Assembly (NCBI GenBank): GCA_023374045.1
Contig: CM041776.1
Span: 281,417,999 to 281,481,998 of the forward strand
DNA from: Limonium bicolor
Lineage: Eukaryota; Streptophyta; Magnoliopsida; Caryophyllales; Plumbaginaceae
Length of the DNA stretch: 64,000 nt
Direction: 5' to 3'
The notes under the pieces were generated by a model, which did not search any database, had not been told where the DNA came from, and was given only the letters and a program-made list of their open reading frames with translations. Positions 22,212 to 34,011 of this stretch are shown here, piece by piece; positions within the stretch are counted from its first letter, which is position 1; every line of letters begins with the position of its first letter. A program made the translations under genes and the position numbers.

Positions 22212-23800
22212 AATATGAAGGGTATAATAGACAACTTTTTCCACTAATAACTCCCATCTCATTGACAGTTACTACGCTACATCCACTTTCCTCTTCTTTT
22301 CTACAAAAAAAACTTCCTCCTCCACTACGGTTTCACTTAATATATTGATGATGTTTTTTTTTTCTCTAGTAACTAGATCATGCGTTAAATATTTCTTCTT
22401 TATTTCTAAATTACAAATGAACTTTGACATCTATTTAGATTTTTATTAATTCCCCATATTTAAGTGAAAAAGTAGATATTTAAGTAATATAGATTTTTCA
22501 AAATGTAGGTGTAGATTTGTTGGATAAAAAAGTAGAATTTAAATTTAATCTTTATTTAGATGATAGTGTAGATTTTTAAGTAAATTGATAGATTTTCCAA
22601 TTTGTAGGTGTAGATTTGTTTGACAGAAGTGTAGATTTTCATTTTAGGAAAACAATTGATGAAAATAGTGGATTTTATTTTTTATGCTCTTATATTTATT
22701 TTCAAGGAGTCTTATCAACATAATTTCTAGTTTGTTATTTTTTTAAAAAAAGTTTACTTAAAACTTAGTATTTGTTTATTGTTTTATTTTTCAATTCATT
22801 ACTTCACTAAAAAATATATTGCTAGGGAATATTTATTATAATTGATGATTTATTTTTTTTCTCTAAAAACTAGATTATGTAATATTTCTTCTTTATTTCT
22901 AAAATGTATACATTTGAATCAAAATGTACACATTCATGATGAAAATGTACACACTCATGTTGAAAAAGTACACATTTGATAATATTGTATATACATTTGA
23001 ATCAAAATGTACACACTCACGTTGAAAAAGTACACATTTGATAATATAGTATATACATTTGAATCAAAATGTACATATTCATGACAAAAATGTACACACC
23101 CTGTTGAAAAAAGTAAAAGCTAGATATATAAATAAAATGAGAAATTTCAAAATGTAGTTGTATATTTGTTTGATAGCGTAGATTTTAAATTTTGATAATA
23201 CAATTTATAAAATGAAAAAACAGGTTTTTTGTCTAATCTTAATGTTATGTTAATAATAAATAAATTCTAACACTTTTCTTATATTTATTTTTAAGAATTT
23301 TTAATTTATTATGTTTTAAATAATTTTTTACTGAAAACATGGATTTTTTTTTCAAATCACCATTCCATTTTAATTTCAGTAAAAAAAAATTTTTTTTACC
23401 TCAAATCATGGGAATATTGATTTTGGGATGTTTTTTTTCTTTATTTATAAAATTACAAATTAAATTGGATATCTATCACCATCTATTTCAATCAAAAGAA
23501 ATTTACATCGTGGGATGGTGGAGAGTGTTATTTTTCTTTATTTATAAAATTATAAATTAGTTATGACTTATGTACCCTTATAATAAATATTAGAATTTAG
23601 ACCATCCATTTATTTTTTAAAGATTCAATGGCCATGATTTACTTGAACATCATGCTCAAAAATAATTTTGGGCACCTTCCCCTCGTTGGTCGGACCTATT
23701 TCAAATTCCGAGCCCAGAACTTTCTGCTTTCCGAGTTTATTCGACACTTTCTGTTTTCCGCAAAATGCAAATTGATGTGTTTCGGACTGTTAGGTCCCGC
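22212..23800. repeat. AT-rich intergenic DNA with degenerate repeats
   Basis: No gene was found. Similar blocks recur: CTAGATYATG...ATATTTCTTCTTTATTTCTAAA at about 22360-22410 and 22860-22905, and GTGTAGATTTGTTTGA-type phrases at 22508, 22605 and 23155. The outermost sequences, GAAGGGTATAATAGACAAC near 22219 and the complement of a stretch near 23565-23585, may be decayed inverted ends, but this is weak. Confidence 0.4.
22905..23125. repeat. Tandem array with AATGTACACA core
   Basis: Three higher-order units start ACATTTGAATCAAAATGTAC near 22909, 22989 and 23053. Each contains several 20-bp AATGTACACA(C/T)TCATG sub-units. It resembles in style the TGTACATG array at 12130-12495. Confidence 0.75.
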
Positions 23801-24014
23801 ATATACTACCTCCGTCCCGTCATAAGTGTCCTGTTTGCTTTTTGGCACGTTTTTCCACCTCAATATTAAATATATAAAGTAAAATAATTTTATAAAACTA
23901 AATTTTGTATTATATAGTTTATCATGTAAGGAATCATATGCAAAACTCAAATTTTCAAAATTAATTTATCTTATATATTAAAAATTGAAGTCAAACGACA
24001 TGTCCAAATAGTAA

Positions 24015-25429
24015 CGCAATTTCGATGCCACGGACCCTCCGCACCCATTATGGTGCAGTCATGTGATGTGGCAGGTCCAGTCAGCTGCTGACTGGACTGT
24101 TTTGCTGACTGGATTGCATTTTTATTATATTAACTTTAAATGATTGTAACTTTTAATATATAAGTCCAAAATTAAAAAAAATTATATCATTATTCACCTA
24201 AATTCAAGCTCTTCAAAACAAGACCAGTTATGAATATTTTGACAACTTAAAAAAAAATTATTTTTACATGTATACGATGATACACTAAAATCATAATATA
24301 ATTCATTAAAATTAATTTTATGATTCATTAACTGATAAGTGGGGAATTAGATTACAAACTTCAAAACCGATAAAAATTATTATTGTTTTGTAGTGTATTA
24401 TTATTATTGTATGATATATTTTAAATCTTATATGGTGAATCATTTATTTTTCTTACATACCAAATATTGTTTTGTGGTGTATTATTGTTTAAAATTGTTA
24501 TATTTATATGTCATGATATGTTGTGATTCATAAATTTGATATTATTCATTAAAATTGATATTATGATTCATTAACTAATAACTGAGGAATTAGATAGCAA
24601 ACTTCGGAACCGATAAACATTATTATTGTTTTGTAGTGTATTATTATTGTTGTGTGGTGTCTTTTAAACCTTATATGGTGAATCATGTATTTTTCTTACG
24701 TATCAAATATTGTTTTGTGTTGTATATGTTTAAAAATTTTATTTTTACATGTATACGATGATACACTAAAATGATAATATGATTCATTAGTTTTGATATT
24801 ATGATTCATTAAAATTGATATTATGATTCATTAATTAATAAGTGGTGAATTACATAACAAACTTCAGGAACTGATAAAAATTATTTTTATTTTGTAGTGT
24901 ATTATTATTGTTGTATGGTGTATTTTAAACCTTATATAGTGAATCGTGTATTTTTCATACATATCAAATATTATTTTGTATTGTATTATTGTGTAAAAAT
25001 ATTTATTTTTATATGTTTGTGATGATACACTAAAATAAAGATATGATTCATTAATATTGATATTATGATTTATAAAATTGATATTGATTTATTAACTAAT
25101 AAGTGGTGAATTAGATAACAAAATTTGGAACCAATAAAATCATTTTGTTTTATAATGTATTATTATTATATTTTGTAAATAATATAAAATTTTAAAGTTA
25201 TCAAAACATATTCATGTCTGGTCTTGTTTTGAAGAGCTTGAATTTAGATGAACAATGATATAATTTTTTTTCATTTTGGACTTATTTTTTAAAAGTTACA
25301 ACCAATTGAAATTAATATAATAAAAAAGCAGCCCAGTCAATAAAACAGTCCAATCAGCTGCTGACTGGACTGCCAAATGGCAGGACTACACCGAGCAACA
25401 CACGGCTTGCCCTTGTCGTCGACTGTCTG
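24015..25429. mobile_element. Mutator-like foldback element, copy 2
   Basis: An exact 9-bp TSD, AAATAGTAA (24006-24014 and 25430-25438), indicates Mutator-type insertion. Long inverted arms of about 240 bp (24015-24255 and 25190-25429) include GGCAGGTCCAGTCAGCTGCTGACTGG-like blocks of which each half is again palindromic. The loop holds about four tandem copies of a ~245-bp AT-rich unit (from about 24277, 24531, 24758 and 25020). There is no transposase. Confidence 0.88.
24277..25190. repeat. About four ~245-bp tandem units in foldback loop
   Basis: Each unit carries GATACACTAAAAT or TGATTCAT, then ATTATGATTCATTAA, a GGAATTAGAT-type block, TTGTTTTGTAGTGTATTATT and TTATATGGTGAATC. The last unit is incomplete. 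Confidence 0.8.
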
Positions 25430-25469
25430 AAATAGTAAATAGGATGGTCAAGGTGGGACGGAGGGAGTA

Positions 25470-27375
25470 CAAATTAGGTGAACCCATTCGTCGAACAAGC
25501 TTCCTTCAAATGACCGCATTTGTTTATTACTACTACCCTCGTTGCGGGTCCATTGAACTGAGGGATTTGAAAAGAGAAATGGCGGTAAGGATGGAACTAC
25601 GCGGTCTCCGCGCGCCTTCAGGCGCTGACTGCGCTATTACCGTATAGTTCACTTGTCAATTCAGATCTTCACTGCTCTTTGCCTCTTTCCTTCGGTGTTT
25701 CTCAAGGTATTTTTCGTTCAGTAATTTCATTTTTTCTAAGCATCTTTTGCTTTACTGCAATTGATCAGATGGTTTGTTGCTTTGCCGAAAATAACGGCCA
25801 CTTAGATAAGGATTTCGCCTTGTGACATTGCGTATTTCCACTTCTCGGAGTTGCTGTTGATTTCAACGTGGAAGTATGAATAGTTTGTTCTTGTCGCATA
25901 TCTGCTAATTTTACTATCTTCAATCTTTTTCAGTCTATTTTCTCACTAAAAGCAAATCATTACGCATGGGCTGGACTAACCGACTTTCTCCCGGGAATAA
26001 ATAGATAGATTTTCTTGTTCGTTGGTCGAATAGATACGGTAATTATGAGCTTTGCGCATTGCTGCTTTGATCTGGACAGTGGAAGGGAGGTGTAACCATC
26101 AAGAGTCTTAGACTTTCATCTGATACTGTAAATAATGTCTTGTCGTATCTGAACTCCTCATATATGATAGCTGGCTCAATAGAGTTGACCGAATGAGTAC
26201 ATCCACAAGAGGAAGTTGGTGCCATTGGTGGATAGGTTCCATTAGCAATTATGTTTCCTAATTAGATACTATCTTTGTGCTATCCACATCATAAAGTAAA
26301 AGCGAACAGGGTCAGGGGGCACAGGAGAAAATCTATGAGAAGGAAAGAGTAATGATGTGAATGCTATTAGCAATCATGTTCCTAACTAGATATGCCTTTT
26401 GATCATTTTCTGTGGGATCTGTTGCATTTATCTCTTCGTCTGTCCGGATTTTTGACGCTCCACCAACAGATAATCACTGTTTAGCTTAAGTAAATTATTA
26501 TCAGCTTAACGGAGCAAAGGGTAGTTGTGCTAGTAAATCATTACCAATCCCTTGATAGCATTTCTTGATTTTTGTGCTTCATTCATTGTAACTCTTGTTT
26601 TTTTTTTTTTTCTGATGGAACTAGAATGAATCAGTCACAGTCTAGTTAACATAGATCCTTTGGCACTTCCAAAGATTATAAGTTGCCTGTTCACAGATAT
26701 TTGTATCTGGATTGAATCTTGCTGTGTTGTATGTGGACTTATCATTGTAATCTCTAATGATACATCAAATACATGAACTTGGCCCTTTAGTCGTTGTAAA
26801 TTGGTTGTCTTTGATCTTATAACAGATGATAGGCATGCTTGTCAGCTACGAAATGAAGGGCGCATTAGGAGTCACGTACTTTGTCATCCGGAATACGTCA
26901 GAGAGAGGAATGAAAGGTGTGCATAAAATCTTCCCCTCCATATTTACAATAAATGCAATGCTTTATTTTCCCATCTTTCAAAGGAAGTCATTACGCTAAT
27001 CATGCATATCTTAACCCTAGGAAATCCATGTACTATAATGTTTAAAGCAAGGAATTGTAGGTGTTGAAGTTCTGCAGTGTCAACTTCTGAAATATATTTA
27101 ATCATGATCAGACACACCCCCTCATATTCATTCTTTAACTCCCTTTGTCATCTTTTGCCTGTAACTGGCAGCATGAGCTAGTAGATTGACTATAGGGTAC
27201 TTTAATCTAAAGAAGCCAAGTGCTAAAGTCCCATTTCAAGTGAACACGGCCACACACAAGTAAAAACAAACATTACTTTCTCGACACAAAGATAGTAGCT
27301 AGGTTCTCATCCCAGCAAAAAAGTTACGGTGATAATAATCTTATCTAAAACACGGAAATCTCCTCCTGGGAGTGG
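25470..27375. other. Gap upstream (left) of WAT1; possible exon remains
   Basis: Mostly non-coding. On the plus strand, 25580-25706 reads like a 5' exon (ATGGCG followed by GTAAGG, then a GC-rich stretch). Segment 26826-26921 looks like an internal exon: a pyrimidine-rich TTATAACAG acceptor, an open frame containing HACQLRNEGRIRSHVLCHPE, and a GTGTGCAT donor. No complete gene could be built. The part next to 27376 should contain the WAT1 3' UTR. Confidence 0.3.
26826..26921 (+). pseudogene. Possible isolated exon of unknown gene
   Basis: An open frame between a good acceptor (TTATAACAG) and a possible donor (AAAG/GTGTGC) encodes about 31 residues including HACQLRNEGRIRSHVLCHPE. Composition is less AT-rich than the surroundings. 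I do not recognise the protein. It could be a remnant of a gene truncated next to WAT1, or chance. Confidence 0.25.
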
Positions 27376-30300
27376 TTAAACAGTTTCTGTTGATGGTGGA
27401 AGTAGTGGCTGAGTAAGCGATCCTTTGACGTGGCTCTGTGGCTTGCTGCTTCCATGCTCTGCTGCCGGAGTTGGTAGCGCTGCCTTGGCAAACTTGGCCT
27501 CTTCGCTCTTACCCCACAAAACTAAGTACAGTCCAGCTATGATCAACACAGCCCCGATGATCCTGTGAAAAATTTGTCCAGATACACCGTTAGTTTTTTT
27601 ACTAGGACTCGTAGTGTACTTTTGGCCCTATTTTACAAGCCATATATTGAACAAATAATCAATTAGGCATACATAATTAACAGTATCACACCATTTATAC
27701 TGCTCAGGCAGTAGCATTTACTGATAAAATTCCAGAAATCTTCACCTGGGCATATTAGCCCTTTTTGTGCAGAATGATTGAGGAATAGATTCCCTAAAAC
27801 ATGTGATACATCTTATGGGGCATTGTCTTCTTATTGTGTTGGTTGCATGATTGCCTTTGCAAGTAAAGTAGTGTCTACCTTTACTTTTCCTTTTGGGATG
27901 GGAGACTTTGAAGGGACATGTTAATGTGTGAATACTGATAGTGTCATAAAATACTTTGTCGTGCAAAGGCAAGGAAAAACACTTGTGATAACAGATTTTT
28001 TTAAAAAATATTTAGGAATGACTACTAACAGCTTACCCTCCCAAGTAGAATTGTTCTCCCAATGCTATAGAGGCCATAATAGCAACAACTAAGGTTTGGA
28101 CGGGTTGGTATACAGCCACAAACACTGGACCCCCTCGGTCAATGCACCAGATCTGCACTGCAAATGCTATTCCTGATGCAACCACTCCCTGCATATGCAA
28201 CATTCAAATGAAAACAATTAGCTATAGGGTATGATAGATGTGGCGAGTTTTCTTCTCGCCCTCAAGTCGAGTGGAAGAATTACGGCATACTCCATTTTAA
28301 ACTATTTGACGTTTTATACTTGAGAGTTTTGTTCATAATAAGTTTTTTTTTTCTTAGTTTTTGTCAATCTTTCTCTTTCTACCGTCAATATTTAATTAAA
28401 TATTTTTTATATCTTACACTACTTTTTATCCTCGGATAAAATATAACTACTAAATATACTAGTCATTTTAATAAGACAACAAAGATATTTTGAAATGGGG
28501 AGTAGGCTTGTGTAGATTCAAAATGTCTCTGAGGAGAGATTTGTCCTTAGAAGGTTGTGGAAGATGATGGCTACTCTGCTATCAAGTCTTCGAGGACCTG
28601 ACGGATTCGAACTAGAAACTTGAAGGGAAATATAAATTTCCTTTCAGGCTTTTTTCTACGAGGCATGGAAAGAAAATTTTAGGGAGATGCTGTTTCTAGA
28701 CAGTGAAAAGCCGATGAAATGGGCGTGGGGGTGCATCGGTGTTTGTATTTCGTCTGGTACTACCATTAGCCGAGTTTCAAAGACATTTTGTGTGCTTTGA
28801 TTTTGGGTCCAGATGACTTATTGTGCTTTTCCTGCTCATTGGGGGTTCAAGGGCAGTATTGACAGTTGCTAATGGTTTAGAAGGACCATGTGGCAAATCA
28901 CACGGATATATCTCTCCAAATCATTGAAGATTCAAGAGAACTCTATTTGTGAATAATATCTATGCAAGGATATCCTAGTTTTATTTCGTTCTTTAAGCCA
29001 TGCTGTCAATACCATGTGCAATACCCTCTCTCTGTACGCGATATACGACACCAGAGCTGACACGTTTAGAATGTCTTAGTCACTGGAAGCTCGAGATCAT
29101 GGACAAAAGGGTGCTTTTGTGAAGGGGTTTCCTGATTGGTTCTACAGCGGCGTTCCTGGATTTGTTGTGAACTGTTTACCTTGATGATTAAACTTTCCAT
29201 CTCAATTCTTACTCTGTGACATTCCAGATTGGACAAGTGGGCAACCCTGGAAACGACTAGACTACTATTGTAAAGTATTTGTTTTGTAGTGTTTAGACTC
29301 AGAGCAGTTGGACCACACCTCAAGAATTGATCTGAACAAGAGAGGGGTAAAAGCATATATAAGAATGTTCTAACTTACCGCATACATGACAGTAAAGAGC
29401 TCACCACCCGAGTGGACCTTCCATGCCTCCAAATCTCTCTCCATGAAAGCTGCGATGATCATGAACTGAATAACTCCAAAGAAGCAGGTGTAGGATGTAA
29501 CTGAGAGCCTAGCCGGGTACTTCTTTAGAACAGGTGCCTGTAAAACAAGCCACCCCGACCAAGAGAGGCAGTGGCCAATCAGGTAAACACATCCCAGGGT
29601 CCAGTTCTTTCCGCTTGCATCCCCCAGTGAGGGGAACATTGACTGGTGATTGTGGAGAAGCGGTGGCTCTGGGCTGTAAATAGTGGGGCCCTTGTACAGT
29701 GTTATGACAGAAGCTCCGGCTACACATAGGATTGTCCCTGCTACCTTTGATATGCCATCTTTTCTGTCGAATCTCACCTTCTCAATCCTGCATGTAATTA
29801 ATAAATGGGAACAAATGGTTGGTTGCAGAATATGCTTCAGGATCAGATGATGAGTGATAGTTTAATGTAGTTGTCTATGATGTGCGTATATATGGTGTTA
29901 TGTTAATCCGGTTCTGATTGTGGATTAAAAATTTCTTCTGCAAGACCTCTGTTTCTATTAGTTATGGTACAGTACATATGTACTTGTATGGGACTTTGTA
30001 CAAAAAAATATTACCTGAGGATTGCTGCCATGAGGAAAGTGATAGCTGGAACCGAGTTCTGCATAGAAGATGCAAAAGTAGGAGAAGTGTTATCTAATCC
30101 CAACAAGTAGAATCCTTGATTTGCTGTGATCCTGTTGAATAGAAAACCAATAAACAAAGTCATACTTAGTTTCTATCTCTCTATACAAGTAAACTCTTAC
30201 ATGGCTGCGCAACTTGAGTTGGCTGGCAGCTGTACTCTCTTACCCAATAGTTGCAAGGATGAAGAACTGCACCAGAAAAGAAAAACTCAGGGGAGGCCTC

Positions 30301-30643
30301 TCCTTCCTAGCAAAAAAAATGATATAATTTTAGTATCCATGGAACCAGCAATTAGATTTAAAGCAACAAATAGTTCGTGCTGTATATGCAGACAGAGTGT
30401 GTTATACTTTTCAAGGAAGTAGGCAAAGGGTATCAAGAGGAGCAAGGCGATGATGTTCCTGTAGACAGGGAAGACAATCTTGCTGATGCCCATGTTAAGG
30501 GCAGCCCTTGAGACGACATGGAACCCAGCATAACCAAACTGCAAAGCCAACATGGCCAGGTGAAGCTGCAGCTTCTCTGGTACGGCGGAGCACGTCCATT
30601 GTCTTCTCCTCATCCCTTGCTGCGCCCCACTAGAATCAGCCAT
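27376..30643 (-). CDS. WAT1: WAT1-related EamA transporter (vacuolar auxin exporter)
   Basis: Six exons join in frame: 30643-30408, 30306-30244, 30131-30015, 29787-29379, 28188-28037 and 27562-27376, all with GT...AG introns, giving 387 codons plus TAA. ATG at 30643 has context AACATGGCT. The product aligns over its length with Arabidopsis WAT1 (389 aa): VPEKLQLHLAMLALQFGYAG at about residues 20-40, ITANQGFYLLGLDNTSPTFA at about 101-120, KNWTLGCVYLIGHCLSWSGW at about 199-218, and GGPVFVAVYQPVQTLVVAIM around 293-312. Two EamA domains, about ten membrane helices. Known of the family: WAT1 exports auxin from the vacuole and is needed for secondary-wall thickening in fibres. Oddities: GEQF replaces GEEF after the second EamA core, and the hydrophilic C-tail (from about 345) is diverged but keeps the PLL ending. 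Intron 4 (1190 bp) hosts a Stowaway MITE. No frame damage is seen, so the gene appears functional. Confidence 0.95.
28288..28504. mobile_element. Stowaway-like MITE in WAT1 intron 4
   Basis: The ends are TACTCCATTTTAAACTATTTG and the complement of ATTTTGAAATGGGGAGTA with TA target sites, about 213 bp between them. The interior is AT-rich and non-coding. It lies well inside the 28189-29378 intron, away from splice sites. Confidence 0.75.
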
Positions 30644-30750
30644 GTTCAAGAGAAAAGAGACAGGAAGTAGGGATATCGGAGTAGGAAATGGAGAATGAAA
30701 GGGGATAACAGTATAGGAGAGTGTGGTTAGGAGTTGTTCTCGGATGTGTG

Positions 30751-30758
30751 TTTAAATA
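30751..30758 (-). promoter_or_regulatory. Probable TATA box of WAT1
   Basis: The minus strand reads TATTTAAA 108 bp upstream of the ATG, a plausible distance for a short 5' UTR. This is based on position and sequence alone. Confidence 0.4.
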
Positions 30759-30759
30759 T

Positions 30760-31926
30760 TGGGTCGAAGAGGGTGGTAGTGGTGATAAGTATTATAGGAG
30801 TTAGGAGGGTGTAGGCCTCAGTGGGATCACCAAGCTTGCAGAAAGATTATGTCAAGTGTGATTAGCTAGAAGCGTTTGTCGCTGTCTCCCACATTGTTCG
30901 TAGCTTATCCTCCCCCGCCTTTTAATTTAAATTTGTGTAGGGTGGTGCCGGGTGCGATCTAAGGCTGTACGTCTTGTCAGCTAAGAAAAGTTGATTGAAA
31001 GATAAAGGTGAAGGGAGAAAAGGCGGTCTCTATTTGGCGCCATGCCATTAATGATGTGGAAGAGAGATTTTGGAGCCGTCACTGATAGATAGCGCGCACG
31101 AGGGAAGATGAAGGGGGAAGGTGGTGGACACACACCACGCGCACCACCCTACCGTGGTTCCTTGGGTTTGGTTTGGTTGACCCCACTAATCCAACAAAGC
31201 ACGACCCACCAAAATATTTATATTAAATCACGCCAGCTTGTAGTACGTTTTATACAGTCTTTAATCTACTTTGTTCATCTCCTACAATGAAACTTTCACT
31301 AGTAGCAGTACTGATGCAGTATATGCAATGTTATGTTAGTGTGCTATTTTCTTTCATTATTAAGTAACTGTGTATAAAGCGGTAGTTGTGAGATGGGAGC
31401 CTCCACACCGAATATTTGAAAGTGGAAGGAGCATTTCTTTTTTTATCTAAGAAATATTTATTTTTTCAATATTTTATGATACTTTAGTTTTTTTTCAATT
31501 TTTTAGTTTTTAAAATTTTTATATATATATATATTTATAGTATTTTGATTCTTTGTGAATTTGGGTGATTTTTTAATATTTAAGGATATATTATGAATTT
31601 TAAAAAATATTTTGTTAACTATTTTTATCATTTTTTTCTGGTTAACTATGGACTTTTAAAAAATATAGTGGTCTTTTATAATTTTATTTTTTAATGATAT
31701 TTCATGAATTAGCTAAAAATATAATAGCATTTCTTTGCAAGTGTTTTTTCCATCCTTTACAACGTTGCTTTGTGAGAGTCACGCAGGGGTAAAGGGATGT
31801 TGTGGTGTCTAGCCAATGAAGATAATCTCTACAGAAGGTGTTACATTTGATGAGTCTGTATTATTGAAGAAGGTGACACATGGCTTTAGTTTAGAAGCAG
31901 ATGGAGTAAGCACCAAAATAGGTGGG
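30760..31926. other. WAT1 upstream region, then AT-rich spacer
   Basis: 30760-31300 is of mixed composition and likely contains the WAT1 promoter. 31430-31740 is low-complexity A/T. No ORF with recognisable similarity was seen. Confidence 0.5.
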
Positions 31927-32628
31927 TAGAGCTGTTAATTTTGGATTTTGGGTCGGTTGACTTCAATCCGAACCCGATCTGTTCATGTTTCACCTCAAAC
32001 TGAAAACCGACCTGAACTTGAAACGGGTTATGTTTAGGGGTGGCAATTTTTACCCAACCCGATAACCCGACTCATACCCAACCCGAAAATAGCGGGTTTG
32101 GGTCACGATTATTGACCCATTTAATTATTGGGTCGGGTATGGGTTACCTATTAAATTTTTGGGTTGAGTATGGGTTCAAAGTCCTAACCCGTAGTCACCT
32201 GACCCGTTTATTTTATTTTATTAATCATAATAATAAATAAATAATTAGGTAAAAATATAAATATATTACTAAGTAAGTGCTAACCTACTATTAGTATAAG
32301 ATTATGTAGTATCTTTTTTATGAGAGGTTATTTATTTGATAACACTACTTTGTTGTATTTCTTTATAAAACAAAAACGAGAGTATTCGTTATGTGGATTG
32401 TCAAAAGACAGTGTGCTGCTCTTTCTTCCACAACTCCCACTGTGGTCCTATCTCTTCTGTACTTTGAAGATTTTTGTCTGTTTTTATTCTATATTCTGAA
32501 GGAGAAAATACAGTTATATTTGGCCCAGACGCGTACACATCACCTTCTTCTGTTAAGTGCTAATGAGCACGACATGTATGTGGAAAATGAAAAAAGACGG
32601 AGGATAATGAAAACTCTGGAATATCTAC

Positions 32629-33210
32629 TGTAGAATCCTACCGCTGGTGTACAATGCGTCTTAGTATCGGACTGATGAAGAACAGAGAATTGGAAATACT
32701 AAAGAACTTAACTGACTTTAATATTAAAGCATGTATCACACCTGATACAAGTTAATCACGTACAACTTGCACTCCCTAATGTTATCACGAGTACTATTAC
32801 TCATTACTCAGCTCACGTCTAGTAGCGACTATCCCACAATTCCCAGCCCCTGAAGTTCTACCCCGTGAACAGCTTCAGGTTATAAACCCAGATTGATATT
32901 ATAATTGCTGCGAATCGCCTCACATAAGAATCCCTCTTGTGTTTTCCCGTGTTTCCCACTCGGTTTTTCTAATTTGTAAAACCTTAACCTCTAACCCTAG
33001 TATCTCCGCTCCCTTTATAGATATCGAGTTGTTGAGTTACATATCGCTATTGAAGATTTTATTTATCTTTAATAGATAGATAAAATCTTACTTAATATCT
33101 TCTATCTTCTCTCTTTGCTCTCTCGGTTTAGGACTGACCGCGTCTTCAGGGATTGGTCTTTTTGTACTTGTCAGTTTGAAACTGAGTTTGCCGATCAAAC
33201 AGCACTAACA
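32629..33210 (-). repeat. 3' LTR of Sirevirus-like element
   Basis: TGTAGAATCC...GCACTAACA, 582 bp. It is longer than the 5' LTR by several short insertions, for example an extra CATTACT near 32805 and homopolymer additions. Confidence 0.95.
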
Positions 33211-33223
33211 GTTTCCCCCTTTT
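33211..33223 (-). promoter_or_regulatory. Polypurine tract of Sirevirus-like element
   Basis: The minus strand reads AAAAGGGGGAAAC immediately before the 3' LTR. Confidence 0.85.
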
Positions 33224-33244
33224 GATGCGGCAAACCATTGAAGT

Positions 33245-33410
33245 CTTGAACAGCTTGGATTGATTCCCCCTGAGTCTTGTGCCCAGATGGATTTGCATAA
33301 CTTGAACAGCTTGGATTGATTCCCCCTGAGTCTGTGCCCAGATGGCTTTGCATAACTTGAACAGCTAGGATTGATTCCCCCTGAGTCTTGTGCCAGATGG
33401 CTTCGCATAA
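33245..33410 (-). repeat. Three ~56-bp tandem repeats with PPT-like cores
   Basis: Units start at 33245, 33301 and 33356. On the minus strand each contains CTCAGGGGGAATCAATCC, a purine-rich core like a PPT. Multiple PPT-like copies before the 3' LTR are described for Sireviruses. Confidence 0.85.
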
Positions 33411-34011
33411 AACCGTTCCCCTTAATTTCGCATGTCTTCCAGTTAATCCTGTACTTTGTATAACACTCACAACCTTTCAAGCGTAAAGTGATTCATAAAA
33501 GAAATTGTAGTAATAGTGAAACAGAGATTTGTAAGCGTTAGAGGAAAGACTTAGCATAAACAATATTCAAGAATGCAGTTTAAGCGAAAGGTAAACTGTA
33601 GCATTAGTATATCCAAAATGTGGCTAGTATTGCGAAGCCAGTACGTGCTAATCACGAAAAGATTGTAGTTTTGCCATCCACCACAATCAAGTACCAATAC
33701 AGAATCATAGGAATCAAGAACAGTTAAGAACAAAAATCCAAACATTCAAGAACAGTTCAAAGACTTCTAAACACACCTTCCCCTTTTGCCTCATCAAAAA
33801 GACCAATGTCTAACAAACGCAAGAGCTAATTACAGACACAAACAATCATTAAACTTTCTCAGAAGATTCAGAATCTGGCACCGGCATAAGAGCATCTAGC
33901 TTATCTTCCAGCCTCGCCAAGTGTGCCATTACTCGCTTCTCCAAAGCCTGAACTGAGTCTAGAACTGACTGGATCAGAGAGTGCAGCATGGGATCCTGAA
34001 CAACCTGGTTC

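Larger units (their letters stand above)
23804..25469. mobile_element. Stowaway-type MITE interrupted by a foldback element
   Basis: The left end TACTACCTCCGTCCC (23804) and the right end GGGACGGAGGGAGTA (25469) are classic Stowaway (Tc1/mariner) terminal repeats with TA target sites. Removing 24015-25438 gives an element of about 240 bp that aligns along its length with the uninterrupted copy at 42837-43074. Confidence 0.88.

Noticed and set aside
29066..29356. 96-codon minus-strand ORF within WAT1 intron 4
   Set aside because: It lies inside the intron, has no EamA similarity and interrupts nothing; the splice sites at 29378 and 28189 skip it.
30287..30649. Start of WAT1 at 30649
   Set aside because: The codon there is TTG. 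The first ATG is at 30643, with AACATGGCT context and the expected MAD- start.
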